Source: Aquabacterium sp. A3 | Lineage (GTDB): Bacteria > Pseudomonadota > Gammaproteobacteria > Burkholderiales > Burkholderiaceae_C | Assembly: GCF_038069945.1 (NCBI RefSeq) | Contig: NZ_JBBPEV010000001.1 | Span: forward strand, 558,001 to 622,000 | DNA length: 64,000 nt | Reading direction: 5' to 3' | In this document: piece after piece, positions 36,717-45,325 of the stretch | Layout of the letters: each line of letters opens with the position of its first letter | Numbering within the stretch: the stretch's first letter is position 1 | Notes under the pieces: generated by a model | Told to the model about the DNA's origin: nothing | Seen by the model: only the letters and a program-made list of their open reading frames with translations | Databases searched by the model: none | Made by a program: the position numbers and the translations under genes

Positions 36717-37971
36717 GCCCGCCCCCGGGCCCTCGCGTGAGGGCCTGCCCGCCTGGGTGGTTGTGGCGGCCTTGGGCTGCCTGACGGGCCTTCAACCCCT
36801 GAGCACCGACATGTACCTGCCCGCGTTGCCAGAAATGCAACGTGGCCTGGGCATGAGCAACGCCACCGCGCAATGGACCCTGTCGGTGCTGATCATGGCG
36901 TTCGGCATCGGGCAACTGGTGTCCGGCCCGATCGCCGACCGCTTCGGGCGTCAACCCGTGCTGCGTTGGGGCCTGGCAGGCTACGTGCTGGCCAGCCTGA
37001 TGGCCACCGTGGCGGTGCACACCGGCATGATGTTGCTGGCGCGGGCGGCGCAAGGTGCGTGCCTGTCGGCGGCCGTGGTGTGTGGCCGGGCCATGGTGCG
37101 TGACCTGTACCCCCCTGAAGATGGCGCCCGCGTGATGGCCCGGGGCATGAGCGTGCTGGGCATCCTGGCGCTGGTCGGGCCCGTCCTGGGTGGGCTGGCC
37201 GCCACCCTGGCTGGCTGGCGCGCCACCGTGTCGCTGATGCTGATCTCGGGGCTGGCGCTGCTGGTGTTCGTGTGGCGTCGTTTGCCTGAAACCCTGCCTG
37301 ACGACCGGCGACAACCGCACCTGCGGTGGGGGCTGCTGATCAGGCAATGGTGGCAAATTTCCGGCCACCCCACCTTCCGGGCCCATACGCTGCTGACCTC
37401 GTCCACCTATGCGGGCCTGTACGTCTATCTGGCCTTGTCGGCCTTCGTGTTCATTGACATGCTGGGGCAATCGCGCACCTGGTACGGCCTGTCGGGCGCC
37501 ACCCTGTCCCTGAGCTACCTGCTGGGCACCATCTACTGCCGCAAGGTGCTGCCTGCGCGTGGGCTGCCAGGCACGGTGCGCGTGGCCGGCTGGTGTTCGC
37601 TGGCAGGGGGGCTGTGCATGGCCGGCCTGTCCGTGTGGCAAGGGGTGCTGGGCTGGCCCCTGTCAGCCTACGCCCTGCTGCCGGGCATGTGGCTGTACGC
37701 CTTCGCTCACGGCATCCATCAACCCTGTGGCCAAACGGGCGTCGTCGCGGCCTTTCCCCGGCAAGCGGGGGCTGCTTCCGCCCTCTCTGGTTTCGTGCTG
37801 TCCAGCCTGGCCTTTGTGGTGGGTGCGGTGCTGGCGTGGTGGTCTGCGCAGCCCGGATGGGCCGGCACCGTCCACCCCATGACACTGGGTGTGGCGCTCG
37901 GAGGCACCCTGACCGCGTGGACCGCGCTGAGGCGTGTGCAGCGCCACGGCCTGCCTGACGGTGCGGCATGA
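36703..37971 (+). CDS. MFS transporter, Bcr/CflA drug-efflux type
   Basis: A 422-aa inner-membrane proton antiporter of the DHA1 family with 12 TM segments. Near TM1 it has [13 protein letters not shown], typical of Bcr/CflA; motif A is [17 protein letters not shown]; the TM5 antiporter motif region is [10 protein letters not shown]. It overlaps the end of the pseudouridine synthase gene by 14 bases and the start of miaA by 4 bases, so it is built into the operon. Substrate is not predictable. Confidence 0.88.
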   Translation: MNASEPAPGPSREGLPAWVVVAALGCLTGLQPLSTDMYLPALPEMQRGLGMSNATAQWTLSVLIMAFGIGQLVSGPIADRFGRQPVLRWGLAGYVLASLMATVAVHTGMMLLARAAQGACLSAAVVCGRAMVRDLYPPEDGARVMARGMSVLGILALVGPVLGGLAATLAGWRATVSLMLISGLALLVFVWRRLPETLPDDRRQPHLRWGLLIRQWWQISGHPTFRAHTLLTSSTYAGLYVYLALSAFVFIDMLGQSRTWYGLSGATLSLSYLLGTIYCRKVLPARGLPGTVRVAGWCSLAGGLCMAGLSVWQGVLGWPLSAYALLPGMWLYAFAHGIHQPCGQTGVVAAFPRQAGAASALSGFVLSSLAFVVGAVLAWWSAQPGWAGTVHPMTLGVALGGTLTAWTALRRVQRHGLPDGAA

Positions 37972-38954
37972 ACAAGCACCAACCGCCCTTGTGGATTCTG
38001 GCCGGGCCCACCGCCTGCGGCAAAACCGCGCTGGCACTGGCGCTGGCACAGCAGATCGATCTGGAGATCATCAGCGTTGATTCGGCCCTGATCTACCAGG
38101 GCATGGACATCGGCACGGCCAAACCCACGGCACAAGAGCGGCAGCAAGTGCCCCATCACCTCATCGACATCCTCGACCCGAGGGACAACTACAGCGCTGC
38201 CCGGTTCGTGACCGACACGCACAGGCTGGTGGCCGACATCAGGGCAAGGGGGCGCACCCCCCTGCTGGTGGGCGGCACCATGCTGTACATCAAGGCCCTG
38301 CTGGAGGGCCTTGACGACATGCCGGCCGCCGACCCGGCCATCAGAGCCCGTCTGGACGAGGCCTTCGCGCGAGAAGGCAGCCCGGCCATGCATCAGCAAT
38401 TGGCATTGGTGGACCCCGTGACCGCGCAGCGATTGGCGCCAGGCGACACCCAGCGCATTCAGCGCGCCCTTGAGGTTTGGCACAGCACCGGACGGCCGCT
38501 GTCCAGCTTTCACCGCCGGCAAGCCAGCGACGCGCCGAAGGTGCCTGCGCGCCTGGTCTCGCTGGAGCCCGACAGCCGGCCCTGGCTGCATCAACGTGTG
38601 GCGCTGCGCTTTCAACAGATGATCGAGCAAGGCTTCATCGACGAGGTGCATCGCCTGCGCGCGCGAGGCGATCTGCACGTGGGTCTGCCCTCCATCCGCT
38701 GCGTGGGCTACCGCCAAGTGTGGGAAGCCCTGGATGCAGGGCACGACCTGCGGCAAGCTGCCGTCTTGGCCCAGGTGGTGGAACAGGGCATCGCGGCCAC
38801 CCGTCAACTGGCCAAACGCCAGATCACCTGGTTGCGCAGCATGCCGCAACGCCATGTGGTGCGATGCGACTTGGTGGGGCCATCCGAGGCCATGGGTTCG
38901 ACATCTCAGCGCGACATGCTCAAGGCCGCACTGGCCGCTTTTCAAGCCGACTGA
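37968..38954 (+). CDS. miaA: tRNA dimethylallyltransferase
   Basis: Transfers a dimethylallyl group to A37 of tRNAs reading UNN codons. The 328-aa protein has the P-loop [31 protein letters not shown], the substrate-loop [19 protein letters not shown], and the C-terminal [13 protein letters not shown] and [15 protein letters not shown]. In most Burkholderiales it follows mutL directly; here two genes lie between. Confidence 0.97.
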   Translation: MNKHQPPLWILAGPTACGKTALALALAQQIDLEIISVDSALIYQGMDIGTAKPTAQERQQVPHHLIDILDPRDNYSAARFVTDTHRLVADIRARGRTPLLVGGTMLYIKALLEGLDDMPAADPAIRARLDEAFAREGSPAMHQQLALVDPVTAQRLAPGDTQRIQRALEVWHSTGRPLSSFHRRQASDAPKVPARLVSLEPDSRPWLHQRVALRFQQMIEQGFIDEVHRLRARGDLHVGLPSIRCVGYRQVWEALDAGHDLRQAAVLAQVVEQGIAATRQLAKRQITWLRSMPQRHVVRCDLVGPSEAMGSTSQRDMLKAALAAFQAD

Positions 38955-39031
38955 TTCGCTCGGCTTGATCTGGATTAAGGAGGGTGGCGCGGTGGCGTCC
39001 TATGCTGGGCGCCTTGCTCCAGAGCCCATCC

Positions 39032-39802
39032 ATGCCTCACGAACTCTTCCGCAGTCGCGGCCATGTCTGCCTGATGTTTTCTGACCTGTGCACCGAAGGG
39101 GGCGAGGCGGTTCAGGCCAACCAGTTTCTGGTGGTCAATGACGACACTGGCGCCATCATCGATCCGGGTGGCAACCTGGCCTACAGCGAGCTGTACCTGG
39201 GCATGACCCGGCATTTCGCGCCCTCACGCCTGTCGGCCATCCTCGCCTCTCACGCCGACCCCGACATCATCGCCTCGCTGGACCGCTGGATGACGGCCAC
39301 GCCGACAGCCAAGCTGTACGTTTCGACCCTCTGGGAGCGCTTCGTGCCCCATTTCTGCAAACCCGGCAAGACCACGGGGCGCGTGGCGGGCATTCCCGAT
39401 CAGGGCATGCGCATTCCCATTGGCCGGGGCGAACTCATCGCCCTGCCCGCCCACTTCATGCACGCCGAAGGCAACTTCCAGTTCTACGACCCCGTCAGCC
39501 GCATCCTGTTCTCGGGCGATCTGGGCGCGTCCATGCTGCCCCCCGGCGAGTGCAGCCGATTCATCGAGTCGCTGGACACCCTGCCCCACGGCATGCAGGC
39601 CTTTCACCAACGCTACATGGTGTCCAACAAGGTATTGCGCCTGTGGGCTCAGATGGTGCGTACCCTGCCGATCGACATGATCGTGCCGCAACACGGTGCC
39701 CCGATGCGAGGCGCCGCCGTGGGCCAGTTCATCAACTGGATTGAACAATTGCCTTGCGGCATTGACCTCATGGGGCCGGCCCACTACGCCGTGCCGGCCT
39801 GA
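39032..39802 (+). CDS. Metallo-beta-lactamase-fold protein, ODP/flavodiiron-like
   Basis: A 256-aa soluble MBL-fold protein that lacks the normal HxHxDH motif. The pattern HADPDI (His74, Asp76, Asp78), His144, Asp163 and His221 matches flavodiiron and ODP (oxygen-binding diiron) proteins in order, with 18 residues between His144 and Asp163 exactly as in flavodiiron enzymes. No flavodoxin or rubredoxin domain is attached. ODP proteins bind oxygen at a diiron site and work as sensors. Function here is inferred only from the ligand pattern. Start ATG 39032 is chosen over 38984. Confidence 0.8.
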   Translation: MPHELFRSRGHVCLMFSDLCTEGGEAVQANQFLVVNDDTGAIIDPGGNLAYSELYLGMTRHFAPSRLSAILASHADPDIIASLDRWMTATPTAKLYVSTLWERFVPHFCKPGKTTGRVAGIPDQGMRIPIGRGELIALPAHFMHAEGNFQFYDPVSRILFSGDLGASMLPPGECSRFIESLDTLPHGMQAFHQRYMVSNKVLRLWAQMVRTLPIDMIVPQHGAPMRGAAVGQFINWIEQLPCGIDLMGPAHYAVPA

Positions 39803-39881
39803 AGCACCCAAGTCCAAGGTCAGCGGCAAGCAAGCCTCTTCAAGCAGGCTCGACCATAATCTGGCACGCTCTCAGCCTGCC

Positions 39882-41699
39882 ATGACCAACGACAACCTTC
39901 GCCGTACCGCCCCCATGGGCACCACCCCGCGCGCCCTGTCTGCGCTCTGGCCCTTCATGCGCCCCTACCGAGGGCATCTGGTGCTGGCGGCCTTGTTTTT
40001 GGTGCTGGCCGCACTCACCACCCTGGCGCTGCCCATGGCGCTGCGCCTGCTGATCGACCAGGGCCTGGTCTCCAGCGACCCCGGTGAACGCCTGATGCAA
40101 ATGCGCGAACACTTTCTGGCGCTGTTTGGCGTGGGCGCGGCGCTGGGGGTGTTCTCGGCCGCCCGCTACTTCATGGTGAGCTGGCTGGGCGAACGCATCA
40201 CCTCCAACCTGAAAGAAGCCGTGTACGCCCACGTGCTGCGGCAAAGCCCGGAGTTTTTTGAAACCACGCAGACTGGCGAGGTGGTCTCGCGCCTGACGGC
40301 CGACACCACCCTCATCCAGACCGTGGTGGGCGCCAGCGTGTCCATGGGCCTGCGCAACGCCATCATGGGCATCGGCGCCCTGGTCATGCTCGTCATCACC
40401 AACCCGGTGGTGATGGCGCAGGTGATCGGCGGCCTGGTGCTGTTGCTGCTGCCGGCCCTCGTCTACGGACGACGGGTGCGCAAACTCTCGCGCGCCAGCC
40501 AGGATCGCATCGCCGACGCCAGCGCCATCGCCGCCGAGGTGCTCAACGCCGTGCCCGTGGTGCAAAGCCACACGGCCGAGGCCCGCGAAGCCCGGCGCTT
40601 TGATGACGCCACCGAGCAGGCCTTCCGCACGGCCGAGCGGCGCATCCGCGCCCGTGCCATGCTGGTGGCCTTCATCATCATCGCCACCACCGGCGCCCTG
40701 CTGTGGGGCCTGTACCAGGGCACACAGGCCGTGCTGGCCGGCCAGATCACGGCCGGACACATGGGCCAGACGGTGGTCTATGTCATTTTGCTGCTGGGCT
40801 CGGTGGCCGCCTTGTCCGAGGTGTATGGCGACATCCTGCGAGCGGCTGGCGCCACCGAGCGCCTGATGGAGCTGCTGGCCAGCCGCTCTCCGATCGCCTC
40901 GCCAGACCAGCCAGCCACGCTGCCCGCGCAGGCCGACGGTGCCCGCGTGGACCTGCGCGCGGTCAGCTTCCACTACCCCTCGCGTCCCGGGCAACTGGCG
41001 CTGCAGGGTCTGGCGCTGAGCATCTACCCCGGTGAAACCGTGGCCCTGGTGGGCCCCAGTGGCGCTGGCAAAAGCACGGTGTTTCAGTTGCTGCTGCGCT
41101 ACTACGACCCGCAGCATGGCGAAGTGCAACTGGACGGCACCCCCATCCAGCGCCTGCGGCTGGAAGACCTGCGCCAGCGGATCGCCATCGTGCCGCAAGA
41201 CAGCACCCTGTTTTCCACCACCGCGCTGGAGAACATCCGCTATGGCCGCCCCGATGCCAGCGACGACGAGGTGATGGCCGCCGCCCGTGCAGCCCATGCC
41301 GACGGCTTCATCCAGGCCTTGCCTGAGGGTTACCAGACCTTCCTGGGAGAGCGTGGCGTGCGCCTGTCTGGTGGACAGCGCCAGCGCATCAGCATCGCCA
41401 GGGCCATCCTCAAGAATGCACCGCTGCTCTTGCTGGACGAGGCCACCAGTGCACTGGACACTGAAAGCGAACGCGCGGTGCAAGCCGCCCTGGAACAGGC
41501 CATGAAGGGGCGCACCACCCTGGTCATTGCCCACCGGTTGAGCACCGTCATCCACGCCGATCGCATCATCGTGATGGACGGTGGCAAGATGGTCGACAGC
41601 GGCACCCATCAGGAACTGATGGACCGCAGCGGCCTGTACGCCCGACTGGCATCCATGCAGTTTGGAGCCCCCACAACGCCAGCCAGTGGCCCCACGTGA
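39882..41699 (+). CDS. ABC exporter, MsbA-like (fused TMD-NBD)
   Basis: A 605-aa half-transporter that works as a homodimer. Residues 20-320 form six TM segments; the NBD has Walker A GPSGAGKST, Q-loop VPQDSTLF, signature LSGGQRQRISIARA, Walker B LLLLDEATSALD and the H-loop AHRLST. This type exports lipids (MsbA), drugs or peptides. ATG 39882 follows a CATAAT box by about 20 bases and is preferred to the longer frame that overlaps the previous gene. The substrate is unknown. Confidence 0.88.
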   Translation: MTNDNLRRTAPMGTTPRALSALWPFMRPYRGHLVLAALFLVLAALTTLALPMALRLLIDQGLVSSDPGERLMQMREHFLALFGVGAALGVFSAARYFMVSWLGERITSNLKEAVYAHVLRQSPEFFETTQTGEVVSRLTADTTLIQTVVGASVSMGLRNAIMGIGALVMLVITNPVVMAQVIGGLVLLLLPALVYGRRVRKLSRASQDRIADASAIAAEVLNAVPVVQSHTAEAREARRFDDATEQAFRTAERRIRARAMLVAFIIIATTGALLWGLYQGTQAVLAGQITAGHMGQTVVYVILLLGSVAALSEVYGDILRAAGATERLMELLASRSPIASPDQPATLPAQADGARVDLRAVSFHYPSRPGQLALQGLALSIYPGETVALVGPSGAGKSTVFQLLLRYYDPQHGEVQLDGTPIQRLRLEDLRQRIAIVPQDSTLFSTTALENIRYGRPDASDDEVMAAARAAHADGFIQALPEGYQTFLGERGVRLSGGQRQRISIARAILKNAPLLLLDEATSALDTESERAVQAALEQAMKGRTTLVIAHRLSTVIHADRIIVMDGGKMVDSGTHQELMDRSGLYARLASMQFGAPTTPASGPT

Positions 41700-41809
41700 C
41701 CCAGGACGTGAAGAAAGGTAAGGCCGTCGCCCACCCGTCATCCTGGCATGTGCTTGCCGCGTTATGTGAACACGCAACGGCAAACGCCACCCACCAAGGA
41801 GAACATCAC

Positions 41810-42493
41810 ATGAAGCCCTACGCAATGTCGTCTCGCATGCAACGCCTGCCGCGCGCCCTGATGCTGGCGCCCGCCCTGGTGGCGCTGGCCATGGCGGGCT
41901 GCGCCAACATGACGCCCGAGCAACAGGCCACGGCCAAGGGGGCCGCCATCGGTGCCGTGACGGGCGCCGTGCTGGGCAAGGTCACTGGCGGCAAGCCCGC
42001 CACGGGCGCAGCCATTGGCGGCGTCATTGGCGCTGTGGCTGGCAATGTCTGGTCCCGCAACATGGAAGAGCAAAAGCGTGCGATGGAGGCCGCCACCCAA
42101 GGCACGCCAGTCGAAGTGACACGCACGGCCGACAACCAGCTGAAGCTGGACATCCCCAGCGACATCTCCTTTGACCGCAACAGCGCCGCCATCAAGCCTG
42201 AACTGCGCAGCGTGCTCGACGCCTTCGCACGCGGTGCCAGCCAGAACGGCAGCATGATCGTGCGCGTGGTCGGCCACACCGACAGCACCGGCACCGATGC
42301 CATCAACGATCCGCTGTCGCAGCGCCGCGCAGACAGCGTTCGCGACTATCTCAGCGATCGGGGCGTGTCAGCCAGCCGCATCGAAACCGCCGGCCGTGGC
42401 TCACGCGAGCCCATCGCCAGCAACGCCACCGCCGCCGGACAGGCCAAGAACCGCCGCGTGGAAATCTTCCTGCGCGAACCGGGTCAATCCTGA
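41810..42493 (+). CDS. OmpA-family lipoprotein (YiaD-like) with glycine zipper
   Basis: A 227-aa outer-membrane lipoprotein. Signal peptide with lipobox LAMAGC (Cys31). A glycine-zipper segment follows (residues 40-80, repeated GAAIGAV/GAVLGK/GAAIGGV). The C-terminal OmpA peptidoglycan-binding domain has FDRNSAAIKPELRSVLDAFA, VVGHTDSTG and the NRRVEIFL end. AAGGAG precedes ATG 41810. A terminator follows. It probably tethers the outer membrane to the wall. Confidence 0.9.
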   Translation: MKPYAMSSRMQRLPRALMLAPALVALAMAGCANMTPEQQATAKGAAIGAVTGAVLGKVTGGKPATGAAIGGVIGAVAGNVWSRNMEEQKRAMEAATQGTPVEVTRTADNQLKLDIPSDISFDRNSAAIKPELRSVLDAFARGASQNGSMIVRVVGHTDSTGTDAINDPLSQRRADSVRDYLSDRGVSASRIETAGRGSREPIASNATAAGQAKNRRVEIFLREPGQS

Positions 42494-42545
42494 TCGCCGT
42501 ATCGCCATGCCACCCTCGGGACCGCATGGCTGATGAGACAATGAG

Positions 42546-42580
42546 ACAGCCGGTTTCCTTTGGGGGCCGGCTGTTTGTCT
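42546..42580 (+). terminator. Terminator after OmpA-family gene
   Basis: An 8-bp perfect stem (42546-42553 with 42567-42574) with a 13-base loop is followed by a T-rich stretch ending TTTT. It lies between the OmpA lipoprotein gene and thyA. The loop is long and the T-run is broken, so efficiency may be moderate. Confidence 0.6.
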
Positions 42581-42599
42581 TTTCACGCCCAGAACACCC

Positions 42600-43430
42600 A
42601 TGAGCCGACCCGTCCGCAGCCAGTACGAAGACTTCATGCGCCACGTGCACACCACCGGCGTGCTCAAGACCGACCGCACCGGCACCGGCACGCGCAGCGT
42701 GTTCGGCCACCAGATGCGCTTTGACCTGTCCGAAGGCTTTCCCCTGGTGACCACCAAAAAGGTTCACCTGAAATCCATCATCATCGAACTGCTGTGGTTT
42801 CTGCGTGGGGATGACAACGTCAAGTGGCTGCAAGAGCGCGGCGTGACCATCTGGGACGAGTGGGCCCGTGAAGATGGCTCGCTGGGCCCGGTGTACGGCG
42901 TGCAGTGGCGCAACTGGCCCAAGCCCGATGGCACCCATGTCGACCAGATTGCCGAAGTCGTCAAGCAACTCAAGACCAGCCCTGATTCGCGCCGCATCAT
43001 CGTCAGTGCGTGGAACCCAGGCCTGATCGACCAGATGGCGCTGCCCCCCTGCCACGCCTTCTTCCAGTTCTACGTGGCCCCGCCGCAGACGGAAGGCGCC
43101 AAGCCGAAGCTCAGCTGCCAGCTTTATCAGCGCAGCGCCGACATCTTCCTGGGCGTGCCGTTCAACATTGCGTCATACGCCCTGCTCACCCACATGCTGG
43201 CCCAGCAGTGCGACCTGGACGTGGGCGACTTCATCTGGACGGGCGGCGACTGCCACATCTACAGCAACCACACCGAGCAGGTCGAGCTGCAACTCAGCCG
43301 CACGCCCCACCCCTACCCGGTGCTGAACATCAAGCGCAAGCCCGACTCCATCTTCGACTACGAGTACGAGGACTTTGAAGTGCTGGAGTACGAGCACCAC
43401 CCGGCCATCAAGGCCCCGGTGGCGGTGTGA
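42600..43430 (+). CDS. thyA: Thymidylate synthase
   Basis: Methylates dUMP to dTMP using methylene-tetrahydrofolate. The 276-aa protein has [11 protein letters not shown], the [10 protein letters not shown] loop, the catalytic Cys in [35 protein letters not shown] and the C-terminal valine. It is a few residues longer than the E. coli enzyme owing to a short insertion after FYV. The next gene is folA, 2 bases downstream. Confidence 0.98.
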   Translation: MSRPVRSQYEDFMRHVHTTGVLKTDRTGTGTRSVFGHQMRFDLSEGFPLVTTKKVHLKSIIIELLWFLRGDDNVKWLQERGVTIWDEWAREDGSLGPVYGVQWRNWPKPDGTHVDQIAEVVKQLKTSPDSRRIIVSAWNPGLIDQMALPPCHAFFQFYVAPPQTEGAKPKLSCQLYQRSADIFLGVPFNIASYALLTHMLAQQCDLDVGDFIWTGGDCHIYSNHTEQVELQLSRTPHPYPVLNIKRKPDSIFDYEYEDFEVLEYEHHPAIKAPVAV

Positions 43431-43432
43431 GC

Positions 43433-43951
43433 ATGGCTGCCGCCCGCCCCCAGGTGCTGAGCCTGATCGCCGCCGTGGCCGCCAACGGCGCCATCGGTCG
43501 CGACAACGACCTGCTCTGGCACGACAGCCGCGACCAGAAGCACTTCCGCGCCACCACCCTGGGCTGCCCAGTCATCATGGGCCGCCGCACCTGGGATTCG
43601 CTGCCCGAGCGCTTCCGCCCCCTGCCCGGCCGCCGCAACATCGTCATCACCCGCAACACCACCTGGCAGGCCCCCGGCGCCGAGGTGGCCCACAGTCTGG
43701 ACGAGGCCCTGGCCCTGGTGGCCGAGGCCCCCAAGGCCTTCGTGATGGGCGGTGGCGAGCTCTACGCCCTGGCCCTGCCCCTGGCCGACGAGCTGGAGCT
43801 GACCGAGGTGGACGCCACCTTCGAGGCCGACACCTTCTTTCCAAGCTGGCCTCGCGCGCAGTTCGAAGCCGTGCGCCGTGAAGCCCACCCCGCAGGCCCT
43901 GCCGGCGAGCCCGGCTTTGCCTTCGTGACCTACCGCCGTCTGATCGATTGA
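43433..43951 (+). CDS. folA: Dihydrofolate reductase
   Basis: Regenerates tetrahydrofolate after the ThyA reaction. The 172-aa protein has LIAAVAANGAIGRDNDLLWH with the catalytic acid in the following helix, VIMGRRTWDSLP, GRRNIVITRN and FVMGGGELY. The start is ATG 43433; GTG 43427 would overlap the thyA stop and is also possible. The pairing with thyA is the usual folate-thymidylate operon. Confidence 0.95.
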   Translation: MAAARPQVLSLIAAVAANGAIGRDNDLLWHDSRDQKHFRATTLGCPVIMGRRTWDSLPERFRPLPGRRNIVITRNTTWQAPGAEVAHSLDEALALVAEAPKAFVMGGGELYALALPLADELELTEVDATFEADTFFPSWPRAQFEAVRREAHPAGPAGEPGFAFVTYRRLID

Positions 43952-43962
43952 GCACCCTCCCC

Positions 43963-44742
43963 ATGCAACTTGCCACCTGGAACGTCAACTCCCTGTCTGT
44001 GCGCCTGCCCCAGTTGCTGGACTGGCTGGCCGCCAACCCGGTCGATGCCCTGGTGCTGCAGGAAACCAAGCTGACCGACGACAAGTTCCCGGCGGCCGAG
44101 CTGCAGGCGGCGGGCTACCACGCCCAGTGGTTCGGCCAGAAAACCTACAACGGCGTGGCCCTGCTCAGCCGCGAACCGGCCACCGACATCGTGCGCAACA
44201 TCCCGGGCTTTGCAGATGAACAGGCCCGCGTGATCGCCGGCACCGTGCCCCACCCCACGCTGGGCACCGTGCGGGTGATTGGCGCCTACTTCCCCAATGG
44301 CCAGGCCCCGGGCAGCGACAAGTTCGCCTACAAGATGGCCTGGCTGGAGGCCCTGAACGCCTGGGTGAAAGACGAGCTGCAGCGCCACCCGAACCTGGTG
44401 CTGATGGGCGACTACAACATCGCCCCCACCGACGACGACGTGTACGACCCGGTGGGCTGGAAAGACCAGATCCACTGCACGGTGGAAGAACGCGAGCATT
44501 TCCAGCGCCTGCTGGGCCTGGGCCTGTCGGACGCCTTCCGGCAGTTTGAACAAGCCCCTCGACTGTGGAGCTGGTGGGACTACCGCAACCTAGCCTTCCG
44601 CAAGAACCAGGGCCTGCGCATCGACCACATCCTGTTGAGCCAAGCCCTCCAGCCCCGCGCCACGGCCTGCGTGATCGACAAGGTGCCGCGCAAAAACGAG
44701 CGCCCCAGCGACCACGCGCCCGTGGTGGTCACGCTCGCTTGA
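43963..44742 (+). CDS. xthA: Exodeoxyribonuclease III
   Basis: AP endonuclease and 3'-5' exonuclease of base-excision repair. The 259-aa protein has LATWNVNSL, LQETKLTDDKFP with the metal-binding Glu, LMGDYNIAPTDDDVY, LRIDHILLS and SDHAPVVV with the catalytic Asp-His. ATG 43963 is preferred over an upstream TTG at 43948. It is probably co-transcribed with thyA-folA (11-base gap). Confidence 0.95.
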   Translation: MQLATWNVNSLSVRLPQLLDWLAANPVDALVLQETKLTDDKFPAAELQAAGYHAQWFGQKTYNGVALLSREPATDIVRNIPGFADEQARVIAGTVPHPTLGTVRVIGAYFPNGQAPGSDKFAYKMAWLEALNAWVKDELQRHPNLVLMGDYNIAPTDDDVYDPVGWKDQIHCTVEEREHFQRLLGLGLSDAFRQFEQAPRLWSWWDYRNLAFRKNQGLRIDHILLSQALQPRATACVIDKVPRKNERPSDHAPVVVTLA

Positions 44743-44768
44743 CGCCAGGCGGGACTGCGGCGTAGCAT
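44739..44768 (+). promoter_or_regulatory. Candidate promoter of the attenuator-chorismate mutase unit
   Basis: TTGACG at 44739-44744 overlaps the xthA stop codon, and TAGCAT at 44763-44768 follows at 18 bases. The predicted start is near 44775, a few bases before the leader-peptide ATG at 44778, giving a nearly leaderless leader peptide. Consensus match only. Confidence 0.5.
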
Positions 44769-44777
44769 GGGCACATC

Positions 44778-44858
44778 ATGGATCGCATGCTGAACGCCAA
44801 CCTCATGGTCACCGGTTCGTGGTGGCGCTGCCTTGTTTCAGGCGGCATGCGTTCGTGA
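44778..44858 (+). CDS. Leader peptide with tandem Trp codons (trpL-like)
   Basis: A 26-codon reading frame with two adjacent Trp codons (residues 15-16, bases 44820-44825) in the context GSWWRC, close to the GWWR of the E. coli trp leader. Shorter starts at ATG 44787 and 44805 are in frame. It is placed immediately ahead of competing RNA hairpins and a terminator, which is the architecture of a translating-ribosome attenuator. Trp is the rarest residue, so a WW pair in a 26-codon frame is unlikely by chance. No clear Shine-Dalgarno sequence is seen. Confidence 0.75.
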   Translation: MDRMLNANLMVTGSWWRCLVSGGMRS

Positions 44859-44913
44859 TTTCGGGCCCTGATGGGCCACCCCACCGACAGCCGCCCATCC
44901 AGGCGGCTTTTTT
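44827..44913 (+). promoter_or_regulatory. Trp-type transcription attenuator (1:2, 2:3 and 3:4 hairpins)
   Basis: Four segments can be read. Segment 1 (44827-44833, just after the Trp codons) pairs with segment 2 (44840-44846). Segment 2 (GGCGGC 44841-44846) can instead pair with segment 3 (GCCGCC 44890-44895). Segment 3 (44889-44895) pairs with segment 4 (44902-44908) to form a 7-bp terminator followed by six T. Segments 2 and 4 share the direct repeat CAGGCGGC, so they compete for segment 3. A ribosome stalled on the Trp codons would cover segment 1, free segment 2 and prevent termination. Confidence 0.75.
44889..44913 (+). terminator. Terminator hairpin of the attenuator
   Basis: AGCCGCC (44889-44895), a 6-base loop, GGCGGCT (44902-44908) and a T-run to 44913. 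It also could stop read-through from xthA. It lies 43 bases before the chorismate mutase start. Confidence 0.8.
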
Positions 44914-44956
44914 CATGTAGGCATTCCTGAGATGGGCACACCCTCAGGAGCTTGAC

Positions 44957-45325
44957 ATGACCTCATCGACCCCTTCTCCGCACATCGCTCCCCCCCTCAT
45001 TGCTCAATGCGACAGCCTTGCCGAAGTGCGGCTGCGCATCGACCAGGCGGATCGCTTGCTGGTGGCCTTGCTGGCCGAACGCGCCCACTACGTGCGCCAG
45101 GCGGCCCGGTTCAAACAAACGCCTGCGGACGTCCAGGCGCCTCAGCGGGTGCAAACCGTGATCGGCCAGGCCTTGGCGCAGGCGCGCCAGGTGGGTGCTC
45201 CACCGGCCGTGGTCGAGGCCACCTACCGCGCGATGATCACGGCGTTTGTGCAGGAAGAAGCCCGCGAGCTCGACCGGCTGGCCGACCGGACGGTCAAGGT
45301 CGATGCACAGGCAGCAGCTTCTTGA
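44957..45325 (+). CDS. Chorismate mutase (AroQ class)
   Basis: A 122-aa all-helical chorismate mutase of the AroQ/PchB type, converting chorismate to prephenate. Visible motifs: LAEVRLRIDQADRLLVALLAERAHYVRQAARFK (the Arg, Asp and Lys of helix 1) and the later VEATYRAMITAFVQEE. No prephenate dehydratase domain is fused. AGGAG lies 6 bases before the ATG. In related Comamonadaceae I recall such a gene within trp operons (between trpE and trpG); here it is alone, behind a Trp-type attenuator. Its last 32 bases overlap the end of mutY on the other strand. Isochorismate-pyruvate lyase activity cannot be excluded. Confidence 0.85.
   Translation: MTSSTPSPHIAPPLIAQCDSLAEVRLRIDQADRLLVALLAERAHYVRQAARFKQTPADVQAPQRVQTVIGQALAQARQVGAPPAVVEATYRAMITAFVQEEARELDRLADRTVKVDAQAAAS

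Noticed and set aside
39840..41825. 661-codon minus-strand frame opposite the ABC exporter
   Set aside because: Antisense of a gene with intact Walker and signature motifs; composition is dominated by His and Gly as in other shadows.
44957..45325. Reading the AroQ gene as isochorismate-pyruvate lyase (PchB)
   Set aside because: No salicylate or siderophore genes are nearby and the Trp-type leader favours an aromatic amino acid role, though the enzymes cannot be told apart by eye.
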